From the NCBI RefSeq assembly GCF_024868665.1, contig NW_026634485.1, positions 106,583 through 170,582 on the forward strand: DNA of 64,000 bases, written 5' to 3'. The notes beneath the pieces were generated by a model. It was not told where the DNA came from. It saw only the letters and a program-made list of their open reading frames with translations, and ran no database searches. The position numbers and the translations under genes were made by a program. The DNA comes from Triplophysa rosa (lineage: Eukaryota > Chordata > Actinopteri > Cypriniformes > Nemacheilidae). This document shows positions 39,748-49,908 of this stretch, one piece after another (positions within the stretch are counted from its first letter, which is position 1; each line of letters begins with the position of its first letter).

Positions 39748-40269
39748 CTATAGACCATAAAGTACTTCTAATCACTTATAAAGCATTAAACGGTTTAGCT
39801 CCTGCTTTCCTTTCAGAGCTTCTATCACAATAAAGCCCATCATGCTCTCTACGATCACAAAACTCCGAACTTCTTATAGTACCTAGAATAACTAAATCCA
39901 CCAAAGGGGGTAGAGCTTTCTCATATATTCTCATATAATGCAACAACTTTAGTTTTTGTCTTGTTCTATTTTTTCTTCGTATCAGTTATGAATATTCCCC
40001 ATCACAGTTATGGGTTTGGAATTGCAGTCAGCGTCTTGATTCTACAATGTATGATTTTTGTCGGAGTCTTGGGATTCTCTGGCGCCCATGATTTTCCATC
40101 ATTCCTCGAGAGCTCACGTGCACATCTCTCGTCCCCACCCTGATGCTCTGCCAGGTATCTGGTCCAACTATCAGAAGAACCCTGTGTGTCGCCTGCCAGC
40201 ATCACTATACAGCGCTCTCTGATTTATCCCACTGTTATTTACTGGCTTCCTCTTCCTTCGTCAAATTCA

Positions 40270-40835
40270 TCTTTATCATACTGTCATGCTGCACTCTTGA
40301 ATGGCCGTTCTCTCTCAGATAAAGCTCTTTACCTCAACAACATCATAACTGACAATACACTGGACATTTTGTATCTTAATGAAACTTGGCATGTTCCTAA
40401 CGATTATCTGCAATTAAATCTCCCAGCATGGTAAAGGGGGGCCTCGCTGTTTTTTATCTTGATAACATTCGTACTACACAACTGGATTTTCTCAATACTA
40501 ACACCTTTGAATAAATGGTACTGAAAGCTGACTCTCTTGTCATTATCATGCTTTATCGTCCTCCAAAGCCAACTTCCAATTTTTTCTCTCAACTCAGTGA
40601 ACTTTTAACTCTTGCCTGTTCATTGTCATCTCCTGCTCTCCTGCTTGGGGACTTTAATATTCATTGATACTGTATGCTCTAACACTAATCAATTATTGTC
40701 CGTTTTTGATTGTTTTAATCTGATTCAGCATGTTAACTTCCCTACCCACACTCGTGGTCATATTCTTGATTTGATTTGTACCTAAGGAGCTGACATTTGC
40801 TCAATCTCTTCTTCTGACACTGGAATAAAAATGGT
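40270..40835 (+). pseudogene. LINE endonuclease fragment
   Basis: LLNGRSLSDKALYLNNIITD and LDILYLNETW correspond to the N-terminal motifs of a LINE apurinic-type endonuclease. Downstream, in shifted frames, are GTLIFIDT-like (gggactttaatattca) and the HTRGHILDLIC segment. Stops and frameshifts are frequent. It resembles L2/CR1 endonuclease but is diverged from the copies at 35575 and 44880. It ends before the hAT pseudogene. Confidence 0.65.
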
Positions 40836-40989
40836 TATATCTTATATAAAATAATTATTCAATTTTTCCGGCTCCATTGGCAGACAATCACATGGGGCTT
40901 TGCGGTAGCTGGAAGCACTGTCATTGGCTGTTCTTGCTATGAGAGTCACGTGAGAAACGTCCTCTGTCAGGTGTCAACGTTCGTGTCAA

Positions 40990-42175
40990 CATACCTACTT
41001 AAATTTTGGTTTTATTGTAGGACAAGTCTCTGCCAGAATGTGTGTAATGTGGTGAAAAATTGGCAAACGACAGCATGAAACCAAGCAACATGAAAAGACA
41101 CCAAGAAACGAAGCATCCTGAGATAATAGGTAAAGAGCAGGACTGCTTCTTCGAGAAAAAAAAGAGATAGCTCTGTCAAAAAGACAGACAGACATCAGAA
41201 AAGTATTCGAAAGAGCAGGTATTGATTTACAGAAGTCCACTAAAGCTTCCTATGAGTATTCACTGTTGATTGCCAAGACAAAAAAGCTGCATAATATTGG
41301 AGAGGAGCTAATCAAATCCGCCTGTATTAAAGTAGTGGAGGAATTGTGTGGCCCGCAAGAAGCTGAAAAAGTTAAATCTATCCCACTTTCTAACAACACA
41401 GTTAAAGACAGAATTGATCAGATGGCAGAAAACTGAAAAAAACAGTTGCACGAAAAGCTTAGAAAAGTCCAATTTGCTATACAGCTGGATGAAACGACCA
41501 CAGTTGTGGGAGAGTCTGTGCTTATCGTATATGTACAGTATGTTGACGGAGATGAGTTGAAACGGGACATACTTATGTCTACCAATTTACCCACAACAAC
41601 TAGAGGTGAGGATATTTTTATGGCTGTCGATTCTTACCTCACATCCTACAATCTGCCCTACGCAAATCTTGTCGCTTGCTGCACTGATGGGGCTGTGGCG
41701 ATGAGCAGAGCAGTGCAGTGTTGGCTTGCTCACCGGGAGACTGCATTTATTTATTTATTTATTAGATATTATTTATTATAATGATCTTGCTTGGTCTATA
41801 AACACCATGCACTGTGCTGTGTTTTACCTTTCTGTGTTTTTCTTATTTGCTCCTGTAAAGCTGCTTTGGAACAATGCACATTGTGAAAAGCGCTATATAA
41901 ATAAAATTGAATTGAATTGAATTGAATGATGGGTAGAAATAAAGGATTTAACAGCCGTTTGATGGAAAAGGCTCCGGACTGTGTAACCTTCCACTGTATG
42001 ATACATCGCCAGGCACTCGCCAGTAAAAAACTGTCCAGAGACCTTAGTGACACCCTGACAACAGTTGTACAAGTCGTAAACTTCATTAAAAGTCACCTAA
42101 AGAACCAGAGATCGTTTGCACAACTTTATGAATATGAAGCACACCAAACTCTACTGCTACACACAGAGGCAAAAA
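40990..42175 (+). pseudogene. hAT (ZBED-like) transposase pseudogene
   Basis: Pieces in order: a BED-finger end (MKRHQETKHPE at about 41086-41120); the start of the RNase-H-fold core at 41446-41716 (FAIQLDETTTV, with the first catalytic Asp, and CCTDGAVAM with the second); and, after a LINE insertion, GRNKGFNSRL, FHCMIHRQALASK and VNFIKSHLKNQRSFAQL at 41926-42170. The reading then ends at LLLHTE where a different LINE abuts. The C-terminal dimerisation region is absent. Frameshifts lie upstream of 41440. No intact protein is possible. Confidence 0.8.
41717..41929 (+). mobile_element. L2-like LINE 3' end inserted in the hAT gene
   Basis: About 210 bp of 3' UTR and tail: gtgttggcttgctcaccggg, then tctataaacaccatgcactg, ctgctttggaacaatgcaca, and the aagcgctatataaataaaat tail with four attga repeats. 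It is the same 3' end as the LINE at 18192. The hAT reading is interrupted at ...gtggcgatg and resumes at gatgggtag, so the duplicated target is at most four bases (gatg). Confidence 0.8.
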
Positions 42176-43080
42176 GAAAAAAGCAGCGGTCCAAGCACCG
42201 ATCCCTGAGGGACCCCAGTGATCATGTGGTGACCAGTGGACAGGGAGCCCATCCATGACACCATGAAGGATCTGCCAGAGAGGTAGGATTTGAACCATCG
42301 GAGAGGAGTGCCTGAGATTCCTAGAGATGACAGGGTTGCTAGCAGTATCTGGTGATTGACAGTGTCAAGGTCTAGCAGAATCAGGACCAAGGATTTAGAT
42401 TACGCTTTGGCTAGCCGCAGTTCTTCTGTGATTGATAGCAGAGTAGTCATGCAGACTGCTTGTCATCCAGTAGTTTATTGGACACCTGGTTGAAAACTGC
42501 CCTTTCAAGTGTTTTTGCAATAAATGGGAGGAGATAGACAGGTCTGTAACTGTCGGTAGTAGAGGGGTCCAATGTGGGTTTCTTAAGTAGGGGCGTGACC
42601 TGGGCCTGTTTAAATGTGGATGGAAAAGTGCCGGTGAGCAGGGAGGTGTTGATGATGTGTGTGATTGTGCTGGATATGGCCTGAAGGAGATGGGAGGGGA
42701 TTGGGTCAAGGGCACAGGTGGTGGGGAGGCTGTAGAGAAGTCTGGTGATTTCAGTGTCAGTAAGTGGGGCGAAAGAGGAGAGTTCAATGTTTGAAGTGAG
42801 GGTAGTGTTTACCGAGGTCTGAGGTGCTGAGAATTGTTTGCTAATGTTTTCTCAGTAAAAAATACACCCAAGTCCTCCGCGATCAAAGATGAAGTGGGTG
42901 GGGGAGGAAGGGGGCAAAGAAGAGAGTTAAATGTCTTGAAAAGTTGCAGAGTGTTAGGTGCATTGCTCACCTTGGTGGTATAGAAAGACGTTTTAGCTGT
43001 GGTATCACTAGCAGAGAAAGAGGAGAGTAGTGACTGGTAGATTGCTGCCGGCGGTTTGTTTGTATCCCCACACTTCACTC
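42165..43080 (-). pseudogene. Second LINE family: linker and RT start
   Basis: Minus-strand reading with motifs FFTEKTLANN (43078-42809 frame), RPYLRNPHWTPLL and LKGQFSTRCPINYWM (42787-42395), then [34 protein letters not shown] and [14 protein letters not shown] (42390-42157). These are the finger and palm of a CR1/L2-group reverse transcriptase that is not the family of the other LINEs here. It stops before the catalytic YADD block, abutting the hAT pseudogene. Several frameshifts are present. Confidence 0.72.
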
Positions 43081-43136
43081 TAATATTAATGTATTTTATT
43101 ATCGTTACTTATCATTGTCGTTGCTAACTTATCCTG

Positions 43137-43270
43137 ATATCAGAATCAGAATCAGAATCAGAAGAGCTTTATTGCCAAGTGTGCTTGCACACACAAGGAA
43201 TTTTCTTTGGTGTTGGAAGCTTCTAGTACAGACATTCAACACAATGACAATACAATATAATACGATTTAC
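43137..43270 (-). mobile_element. LINE 3' end with (CAGAAT)n tail, minus strand
   Basis: Inverted copy of 23985-24110: atcagaatcagaatcagaag then agctttattgccaagtgtgc. Same 3'-terminal family. Confidence 0.7.
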
Positions 43271-43790
43271 AGTCTAAAAGATTCTAAATTGTGCATATAT
43301 AAAATAAAGACTATTTTACAGAAAATGGGGGATAATAACATATAAGAGACATTGTACAGGGTAGTATATAGTAGAATAAACATATTAACAGATTGTATGT
43401 ACACTTGTGCAAATGGATAATGTAGTAAGTAGAGGTAGTGTTATACACATGTATACATAAGATGTAGATATAATAAGGCACTATAGTGCACACTATAGGA
43501 GTAGTTATCTATAATAATTATATTATAGATATTATCTATCTAATAATAGATCATTGATATCTCAATAACCCCTGTTTTTGTTATTTACTTGAATATTCTA
43601 AACCAAAAGTGATAATTAACTTAACACCGCTAGCATAGCAATAGCGTGTTAGCTTGCTTTCTGTTTACACTGTGGAATATCTTGCCTCTGATTTGTCTTG
43701 TGTGCTAACTGTTTCTCTTTTTAAGCGAGTATACTACGATTCATCGAGCAACCTTTGTAAGTTGGAATTGCACTTCAAACCCGGTGAGTT

Positions 43791-44665
43791 ATGGCTTCTA
43801 TTCCTATTATTGTTACTTGCACCTCATGTCATATGTTTAGCTTAGCCTTCTCTGTCAGCTGCGAGGGTTTTATATGCGATAACTGCAGGGAAATAGTTAG
43901 GCTGACAGAGAAGATCTTAGAATTAGAGTCTCGCATCCGATCGTTATCTGAGGATAGTAAGAGTTTAACGACGATAGAAAACACTTTGGATGCGAGCAAC
44001 ATTAGCGCACACAACTCAGTTCCGGTTGAAAATCCCCCGCAGCTGGGAAACTTCGTGAATGTGAGACGGCATAGTCGCAGGACAAAACATCACTCGACCG
44101 TGCCGATTACAGCCTCGAACAGGTTTACCCCGTTCAGTGACCCACCGACCGAGAAACCTGCTGAAAGTGCCCTAGTTATCGGTGATTCTATTGTTCTGAA
44201 CGTTAACATAGAGGCACCAGCCACCATAGTCCAATGTTTACCGGGAGCCAGAGCGCCTGACATCAAGTCAAATTTAAATGTGCTGGCTAAGGCTAATCGT
44301 AAATTCAGTAAGATTGTTATTCACGTCGGCACAAATGATGTTCGACTCCGTCAATAGGAGATCACAAAAGACAATATTAAAGAGGTGTGTGAGCTCGCAA
44401 GCATGATGTCAGACACTGTAATATTCTCTGGCCCCCTCACTGCTTATCGTGGTGATGAGATTTATAGCAGATTGTCATCACTAAATGGCTGGTTGTCTGA
44501 GTGGTGCCTGCAGAATGATATAGTTTTTATAAACAACTGGAAGAGTTTTGAGGGCAGACCTGACCTGTTGAAATGAGATGGTCTCCATCCCTCCTGGGCT
44601 GGGGCTTCCATCCTGTCTAGAAATATGGCAAAAAGTCTTAATAATGCTAATGCTAAAGCTTGACT
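43791..44665 (+). pseudogene. LINE ORF1 protein with zinc-finger and GDSL/SGNH esterase-like domain
   Basis: Starts MASIPIIVTCTSCHMFSLAF with Cys pairs C-x2-C (TCTSC) and C-x2-C (ICDNC), a finger-like module as in CR1/L2 ORF1 proteins. A coiled segment (LTEKILELESRIRSLSED) follows. The esterase-like domain shows VIGDSIVLN (nucleophile Ser block), PGARAPDI, then VIHVGTNDV (block III) and, later, DGLHPSWAG (the Asp-x-x-His block). A TAG at 44355-44357 and a TGA at 44574-44576 interrupt the reading. The remainder stays in the same frame to about 44663. The role is presumed nucleic-acid and membrane interaction during retrotransposition; the enzymatic need is unclear. Confidence 0.8.
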
Positions 44666-44879
44666 CGCTGGGGCCCAGGTCAGGGAGCAGACAGAATGGC
44701 TTAACCAACTGTCTGCTTGCCGTCTCTTGTCGCAGAATACAGAAAATGTACAACATGTAATAATCCATTCTCCCAAACATCACAAAATAGAGACTGTGTC
44801 TGTCCCCCGGATTAGCAGATATAAAATAATGCATAAACCTCTTGAAAGTAATTTAATAAACATTAAACAAATTAAACAT

Positions 44880-46298
44880 GAACAAAATACAGATAATCAA
44901 CTATTACGACTCGGATTGTTAAATATTAGATCTCTCTCTAATAAAGCACTTTTTTGTTAACGATATGATAATAGATCATAAAATAGACATGCTCTGTTTG
45001 ACAGAAACATGGCTAAAACCAGATGATTATATTACTTTAAATGAATCTGTCCCCCAAGATTATTATTATAAACATAATATGTGTCGCAGCACTTTACAAT
45101 AAATCTTTTAGCATTTCCCAGAAGTCTAACTCTAAATATAATTCTTTTGAAGTCATTGTACTTCATGTTTCAACACCTAATACTAAAGATAAAACATTTT
45201 TTAAATTTATTTTAGCTATTGTATATAGGCCTCCAGGGCACCACACAGATTTTATTAAAGAATTTGGTGGGTTCTTATCAGAACTAGTACTGGCCGCAGA
45301 TAGAGTCCTTGTCGTTGGTGACTTTAACATCCATGTAGATAACGATACAGATGCCTTAGGAATGGCTTTCAAACACACTCTTAACTCCATGGGCATTAGT
45401 CAACATGTGTCAGGAGCCACTCACCTTCGTAATCATACTTTAGATTTAATACTGTTTTACGGTATAAATGTGGACGACGTTAAAATCCTTCAGCAGAGTG
45501 AAGACATTTCGGATCATTATCTGGTATTATGTTTGCTTCACTGGCCTACGGCTACAAATAAAACTCATTGTTACAAATATGGTAGAACAATAACTTCAAC
45601 TACCAAAGATGCGTTTCTCGATAATCTGCCCGAATTGTCTCAAATCGCTAGCATGAGAAATAACGTTGAAGATCTTTACACTACCATTGGAAATTTTAAT
45701 TCCACCTTCTCGGTAACGCTAGACACAGTTGCTCCTCTGCGTTTAAAGAAGATTAAAAACGGCAGTCCCACACCGTGGTATAATGAACACACCCAGGCTC
45801 TAAAGAAAGCGGCCCGAAAAATGGAGCGCAACTTTAAGAAAACTAAATTAGAGGTATTTCGTACAGCATGGAAGGATTGTATTCGAAAATACAGGAAAGC
45901 CCTAAAAACGTCTAGATCCGCCTACTTTTGATCACTAATAGAAGAAAACCAGCACAACCCAAGGTTTTTATTTAACACAGTGGCTAAATTAACAAAAAAT
46001 AAATCGTCAGTGACTTCTGATCCTGTATATCAGCATAGCAGTGATGAATGTATGAACTACTTCACATATAAAATCCAAGATATTAGAGAAAAATTATAAC
46101 AATGCAATCAGAAGTGAAACCCGCTGAACAAACTAACTACAGCACCCCTAAGGAGATAATGCAATTATTTTATACCATAGATCACGATGAGCTAAAATCA
46201 TTAGATCATCTAAATCAACAAAATGCATGCTAGACCCTATACCTACAAATCTACTGAAAGAGATGCTCCCAGATATTATAGATCCTATTCTTGGTATT
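44880..46298 (+). pseudogene. LINE ORF2, endonuclease and linker
   Basis: Endonuclease start LRLGLLNIRSLSNKALF (about 44905), TETWLKPDDY in a shifted frame, then an open 296-codon stretch (45041-45931): AIVYRPPGHH, VVGDFNIHVDN (catalytic GDFN), HTLDLILF and SEDISDHYLV (catalytic SDH). The linker before RT follows (PTPWYNEHTQALKKAARKME; WKDCIRKYRKALKTSRSAYF). Breaks: a frameshift near 44950-45060 and a stop at 45929-45931. The reading resumes in pieces to LPDIIDPILGI at 46298, exactly where the retroviral LTR begins. Confidence 0.82.
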
Positions 46299-46670
46299 TG
46301 TTAGATTTAATTTCTGCATAAATAAATACAAGCCCACAAAATCAAGGATTGTGAAGTTGTTAAGCTCACTATACATTGCTGACTATATAGTTGGAGGGTA
46401 GGAGGAAGGGATGCCTTCTGGCTATTTATGGGAGGAGGGGATTCCTTCTAAGCTCAACATTCTTTGTCCGAACTGCTATACCTTATTTGGTCATTCTGTG
46501 AACCCCTGGACATATGAAACCTGCCAGATGTCTTTTGGCACCGTATATAAAGACTTGTAGTTTCTAGAATAAAGGAGTTCAAAAGCTTGATGCCTCTCTG
46601 TGTCTTGTTTTTGTGCTCCCAGATCTGCAGAAGAATTCTCTCACAACATCCAACCTATTTCTGATTTGAT
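46299..46670 (+). repeat. Retroviral 5' LTR, 3' end deleted
   Basis: Begins TGTTAGATTTAATTTCTGC, as does the 3' LTR at 51753. Holds the promoter TATA (ccgtatataaag at about 46544) and a poly(A) signal aataaa (46570). Relative to the 3' copy, the end of the LTR and the primer-binding site are missing between ttctgatttgatt and ttgataattctgtg, which read almost directly into each other here. Confidence 0.78.
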
Positions 46671-47010
46671 TATTCTGATTTGATAATTCTGTGCTTTGAA
46701 GACCGCGCTAGACTGAAAGACGTTCTAGGGGTATCCAGCAGTATCACACAGGTAAGAGTTTTTTTTATATAACCTTCCTGTGATATACTGTTGATGGCAG
46801 TTTCCGCACGTTTGTGATGGGATTATGCAGTTGCGTGTGACACTCCGTGACAATAACCGAGGGCCAGGTTTCGTCCTTTGAAGGCAAGAGGCACATGACG
46901 CATGCATATTTTGATATATTGATTTTATTACAAACAAAAAGGTGTTGGATTTTGTGGGGGAAGCTTTCGTCTTTTTCTTTACTAACATTTGCTTTGTTCT
47001 TTCGTTGAGT

Positions 47011-47262
47011 ATGGGACAAGAAATATCTAGACCACTACCAGCTGAAACGCTAGTAGATTTTATGTTCAGAAATAACAAGGGTTATTGGACACAACCATTT
47101 GTTGATAATTTGGCTGGATGGTCTGAAAGCGCCGGACCGCGAATTGACAAATATCCCAGATTCGGTTCTTTTAAGAAAGATGATATGGAGTTAATGAAAT
47201 CCATGGTTAAAGATGGATGGGGTAATCCCCAGTGGGATTATAAATATGTGCGAATTGTATGA
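47011..47262 (+). pseudogene. Retroviral gag, matrix segment
   Basis: The frame opens with MGQEISRPLP, a Met-Gly start that would be N-myristoylated to target Gag to the membrane. It continues 83 codons with WTQPFVDN and VKDGWGNPQWDY and closes with TGA at 47260-47262. Beyond it lies a non-retroviral insert; the capsid reading is found only at 48424 on. An earlier in-frame Met at 46942 is less likely as the start because the MG motif would be internal. Confidence 0.75.
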
Positions 47263-47769
47263 AATTTGGATAAAAAAAAGAAAAAAAAATGGAATTGTCA
47301 AGGTACGGCAGTGAAAAGAGAACCCAATTGCAGGCAGGCGTGACGGGGTTAACAAAACAAGACTTTAATAATAAATACAAAGAAAAAACCCACGATGGGG
47401 ACAAACACAATAACAAAAGACTTTACAAAAGGACAAAGCAAAACTACCCGCAATGGGGCAAAACAGAAACTAAGGTCAACTAATAAACTCACACTTGGGG
47501 AACAGATGAAAGGACAAGGCAAGATGATGACGCGAACATGAAGCTGCACAACATCACGAACATACACAACGAACGAGCCCTACCCGCCTCCGGGGGAGGT
47601 GAAGGAGAAGGGAGTCGTGGGACTCCCCGTCCGACTCCTCCAGCACGGAGCTAGCCGGGTCTCCCCTTGCTTCTATGCAGCCGGCTACATGTCGAGTGGG
47701 CCGGTCCAAGAAGAGGAAGTCGAGGAGGGGGTCACTGACAACAGCCCAGCCGGTGATCCAGCCGGCGTC

Positions 47770-47930
47770 CAGTCCGGTGCAGCCGGTGTCCAGTCTGGTG
47801 CAGCCGGAGTCCAATCCGGTGCAGCCGGCGTCCAGTCCGGTGCAGCCGGCATCCAGTCCGGTGCAACGGGCGTCCAGTCTGGTGCGGCCGGCATCCAGTT
47901 CGGTGCAGCCGGAATCCAGTCCGGTGTCCA
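47770..47930 (+). repeat. 21-bp minisatellite (7-residue GAAGVQS units)
   Basis: At least seven tandem units of the form gtgcagccgg-n-gtccagtccg, each 21 bp, so that all three plus frames and the opposite strand stay open. This explains the long overlapping frames at 47599-48141. It is related to the block at 7560-7915. Confidence 0.85.
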
Positions 47931-48237
47931 GTCCGGCGTCCCAGCCGGTGCAGCAGCCGGCGTCCCAGCTGGCCTTCCAGCCGGCGTCAAGCCCTGTGAC
48001 TGGTATGTCGGCGGTTCCCCCTATGACTCCCCCCCCCTAAGTCCCCCAGGACTTCGCGCCCTCGAGTGCAGCCGGGGACTAGGACTATTCCCCCAGAGAC
48101 TGTCCCTTCCCGTCCCAACCCCTTTGGACTGCCCCATATGAACCCTTGTCTGTCTTGTCCCGTTAGTCTACCCCTTGGTGAACACCTGGGGGTGTTCATT
48201 AAGGGGGGGGCTTCTGTCCCCTTAAGGGGGGGCTTCT

Positions 48238-48296
48238 GTCATGACTCTGCTTCATCATGTCATGTCTATTCTTGGTCTTGTAGCAGAGTCATGACA
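48238..48296 (+). repeat. Hairpin at a Gypsy-like LTR start
   Basis: tgtcatgactctgct at 48238-48252 and its exact complement agcagagtcatgaca at 48282-48296. A weaker version (tgtcatgat...atcatgaca) opens the LTR at 38852, and a collapsed form (tgtcatgaca) opens the LTR at 8242. Confidence 0.8.
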
Positions 48297-48423
48297 GGAA
48301 CCAGGGTCCCGAGCGTGTTGATAAATCGAACAATATATTGATCGATGCGCCGTCAACCGTAAAGACACCTCCACCTATACAGCAGTAATTTCTGTCCAAA
48401 CTCATGCTCAGACCAACTCAAAT

Positions 48424-49500
48424 TTGTATCCCTCGTTGCTTTCTTTTTCCTCATGTGCACAACCCCCTCCCCCTCCAGAGTTAAACAAAGAAACTTTACA
48501 CGCTGCAGCTCAGCCCTCAATTGCTTGGGTCCAAGAAGGTCCTAGAATTATTCTTAAACCGGCAACAATGACAGACATTGATACTATATGCAAAACTCTC
48601 CTGAACCCGAATAATTCTAACAAATTTGTAGATGTTTTGCGCTCACACACAAGATATGCGCAATTAAGCGGATCGGATTATAGATCGATCTTATTACGAG
48701 TTTTGTCTGATGATGTTACTGAATCGTCTCTTATTGTGGAAATCCCTTCTTTAAGTCTTGATAATGATGACTTGGATGGCTCTGGTATACAGCGAGACCC
48801 TCATGAATTTTGGTGGGCCGATCCCGATAATGTCACTACATTTTTCGAGCAGGTTAAGAATTTTCTAGATGCCCGTGCTCATGTCTGTAGAGATCTGACC
48901 CATGCCACAAATACCAAGCAAAATAAGGGCGAATCCGCTTCTGCTTTTGTTTCTCGTTTTAAACGTGTGTGGGAAGAAGATGCTCGTATTCCAGTAGGCG
49001 GTGAAATGTCCTCACTGTTTATAAATACGTGCTTAAATAATATGAATCCTGATTTGGCACGTTTGGTTCATGTAACGACTGCAAATTTAATGCAACAAAC
49101 TGTTGAAGATTTTTGCAAACGCATTCGTGAGTTAGATGCATCTGGTGGGTTCACTTCTTTTCTGTTTAAGATGAAACAGGAAGTTATGCTGGCAGCTTCT
49201 CAACAGCAAATGGCTGCAGTGTCGGTGCGTACCAGAGGGAACCAAAGGAGCAAACCTCAATATAATCGGGGCCCGGTTCTGGGAGATCTTAAAATGTACG
49301 GGGTGTGTCATTACTGTGGCAAATCAGGCCACTGGGAGAGAGAGTGTAGATTGAAACAGGAACATGATATCGGACGTCTGCCTCGAGCACAACAGATCAA
49401 CCAAACTCAAGCACCACTATATGGCAGTAATTCTGCTGATCAATATCAGGTGTCTTGGGTGAACAAGAGGGGTGAACAAAATAATTCAAAACATGCTTAG
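48424..49500 (+). pseudogene. Retroviral gag, capsid and nucleocapsid segment
   Basis: Open for 358 codons. A proline-rich start (QPPPPPEL) precedes a helical capsid-like region whose KGESASAFVSRFKRVWEE stretch is the gammaretroviral counterpart of the major homology region. The nucleocapsid has a single CCHC knuckle, CHYCGKSGHWEREC, in a basic setting that would bind the genomic RNA. It ends in TAG at 49498-49500. The upstream junction with the matrix segment is destroyed by the Gypsy-derived insert, so the start codon given is only the first Met of the open stretch. Confidence 0.85.
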
Positions 49501-49908
49501 GGGTGCCCACAGAGCGATGTCAGTCCAGATGCACAGTCAATGATTTGTTTTTCTTTTAGCAATCGCACGGATGAACTACTCATTGTAAATTTAGAAGTAA
49601 ATGGGGTAGATTACTAATTTTTAATCGACACTGGTGCTACGTGTTCATCTATTTCTGCTAAATTTTATGAAGGGCCGATCACAAATCGTACTATGCGCTC
49701 TGTTGGGGTTTCAGGGACTGAAGTTATTTGTCACATGACACCTGCCATTGAAGTAAGGGCATTTAATCATTTGCCTTTCTTTCACAAATTTGTAATTACT
49801 CCAAATTCACCATTGAATCTTTTGGGCAGAGATCTCATGCATAAACTTGGCATTGAGATTGTATTTTCAGACAGCTCTATTAATTTTTCTTTGCTTTCCG
49901 ATGTCTGA
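49501..49908 (+). pseudogene. Retroviral protease and pol start
   Basis: Continues in the same frame as gag after the single UAG. The aspartic protease active site is IDTGATCSSI (about 49621-49650) and the C-terminal helix motif is LLGRDLMHKLG (near 49820). An in-frame TAA at 49615-49617 lies three codons before the active-site strand, and a TGA at 49906-49908 closes the frame. Confidence 0.8.

Larger units (their letters stand above)
35575..39950 (+). pseudogene. L2-like LINE ORF2, shattered, with insertions
   Basis: Fragments in order. Endonuclease N-terminus at 35680-35905 (NIRSLLRK, LDALCSTETWLKLDDYINL, GRGGGVA). Endonuclease C-terminus at 37455-37740 (VGDFNIHIDN, LDLILSYG, SGDISDHYL) with a stop before SGD. 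RT start at 38440-38700 (PNELGNYR-like, then a frameshift). The LLNSDKTEIF block at 38745-38850. The C-terminal region at 39750-39945 with several stops. Insertions separate these: a TIR element plus unassigned DNA at 35907-37450, and an LTR plus a hAT end at 38852-39747. The RT catalytic block is deleted (junction near 38692). Confidence 0.8.
43640..46298 (+). mobile_element. L2-like LINE, 5' and middle part (ORF1 and ORF2 endonuclease)
   Basis: Longest LINE in the window. The 5' UTR runs to 43790, ORF1 is at 43791-44665 and ORF2 from about 44880. The LINE reading is cut at 46298 by the endogenous retrovirus LTR. What appears to be its continuation, the RT domain, is at 53656-54673. Together they account for most of a full-length element, in pieces. 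Confidence 0.78.
47294..48300. mobile_element. Gypsy-derived composite insert within gag
   Basis: Left: an inverted LTR 3' part (47294-47580; its complement ends ...taccTTGACA and has gcaattgggttctc, as in the 8242 LTR). Middle: a plus-strand GC-rich minisatellite and polypurine tract. Right: only the first 59 bp of a plus-strand LTR (48238-48296). The two LTR pieces point in opposite directions, so this is a rearranged product and not a simple insertion. A purine tract, ttaaggggggg cttctgtc, is present twice in tandem (48197-48238). Confidence 0.65.

Noticed and set aside
42086..42298. Plus-strand extension of the hAT pseudogene past LLLHTE
   Set aside because: From about 42172 the sequence reads as a minus-strand LINE RT, so the apparent C-terminus is foreign.
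47599..48141. Repeat protein (GAAGVQS units)
   Set aside because: All frames and the other strand stay open because the 21-bp unit lacks stops. The block belongs to a Gypsy-like 3' region.
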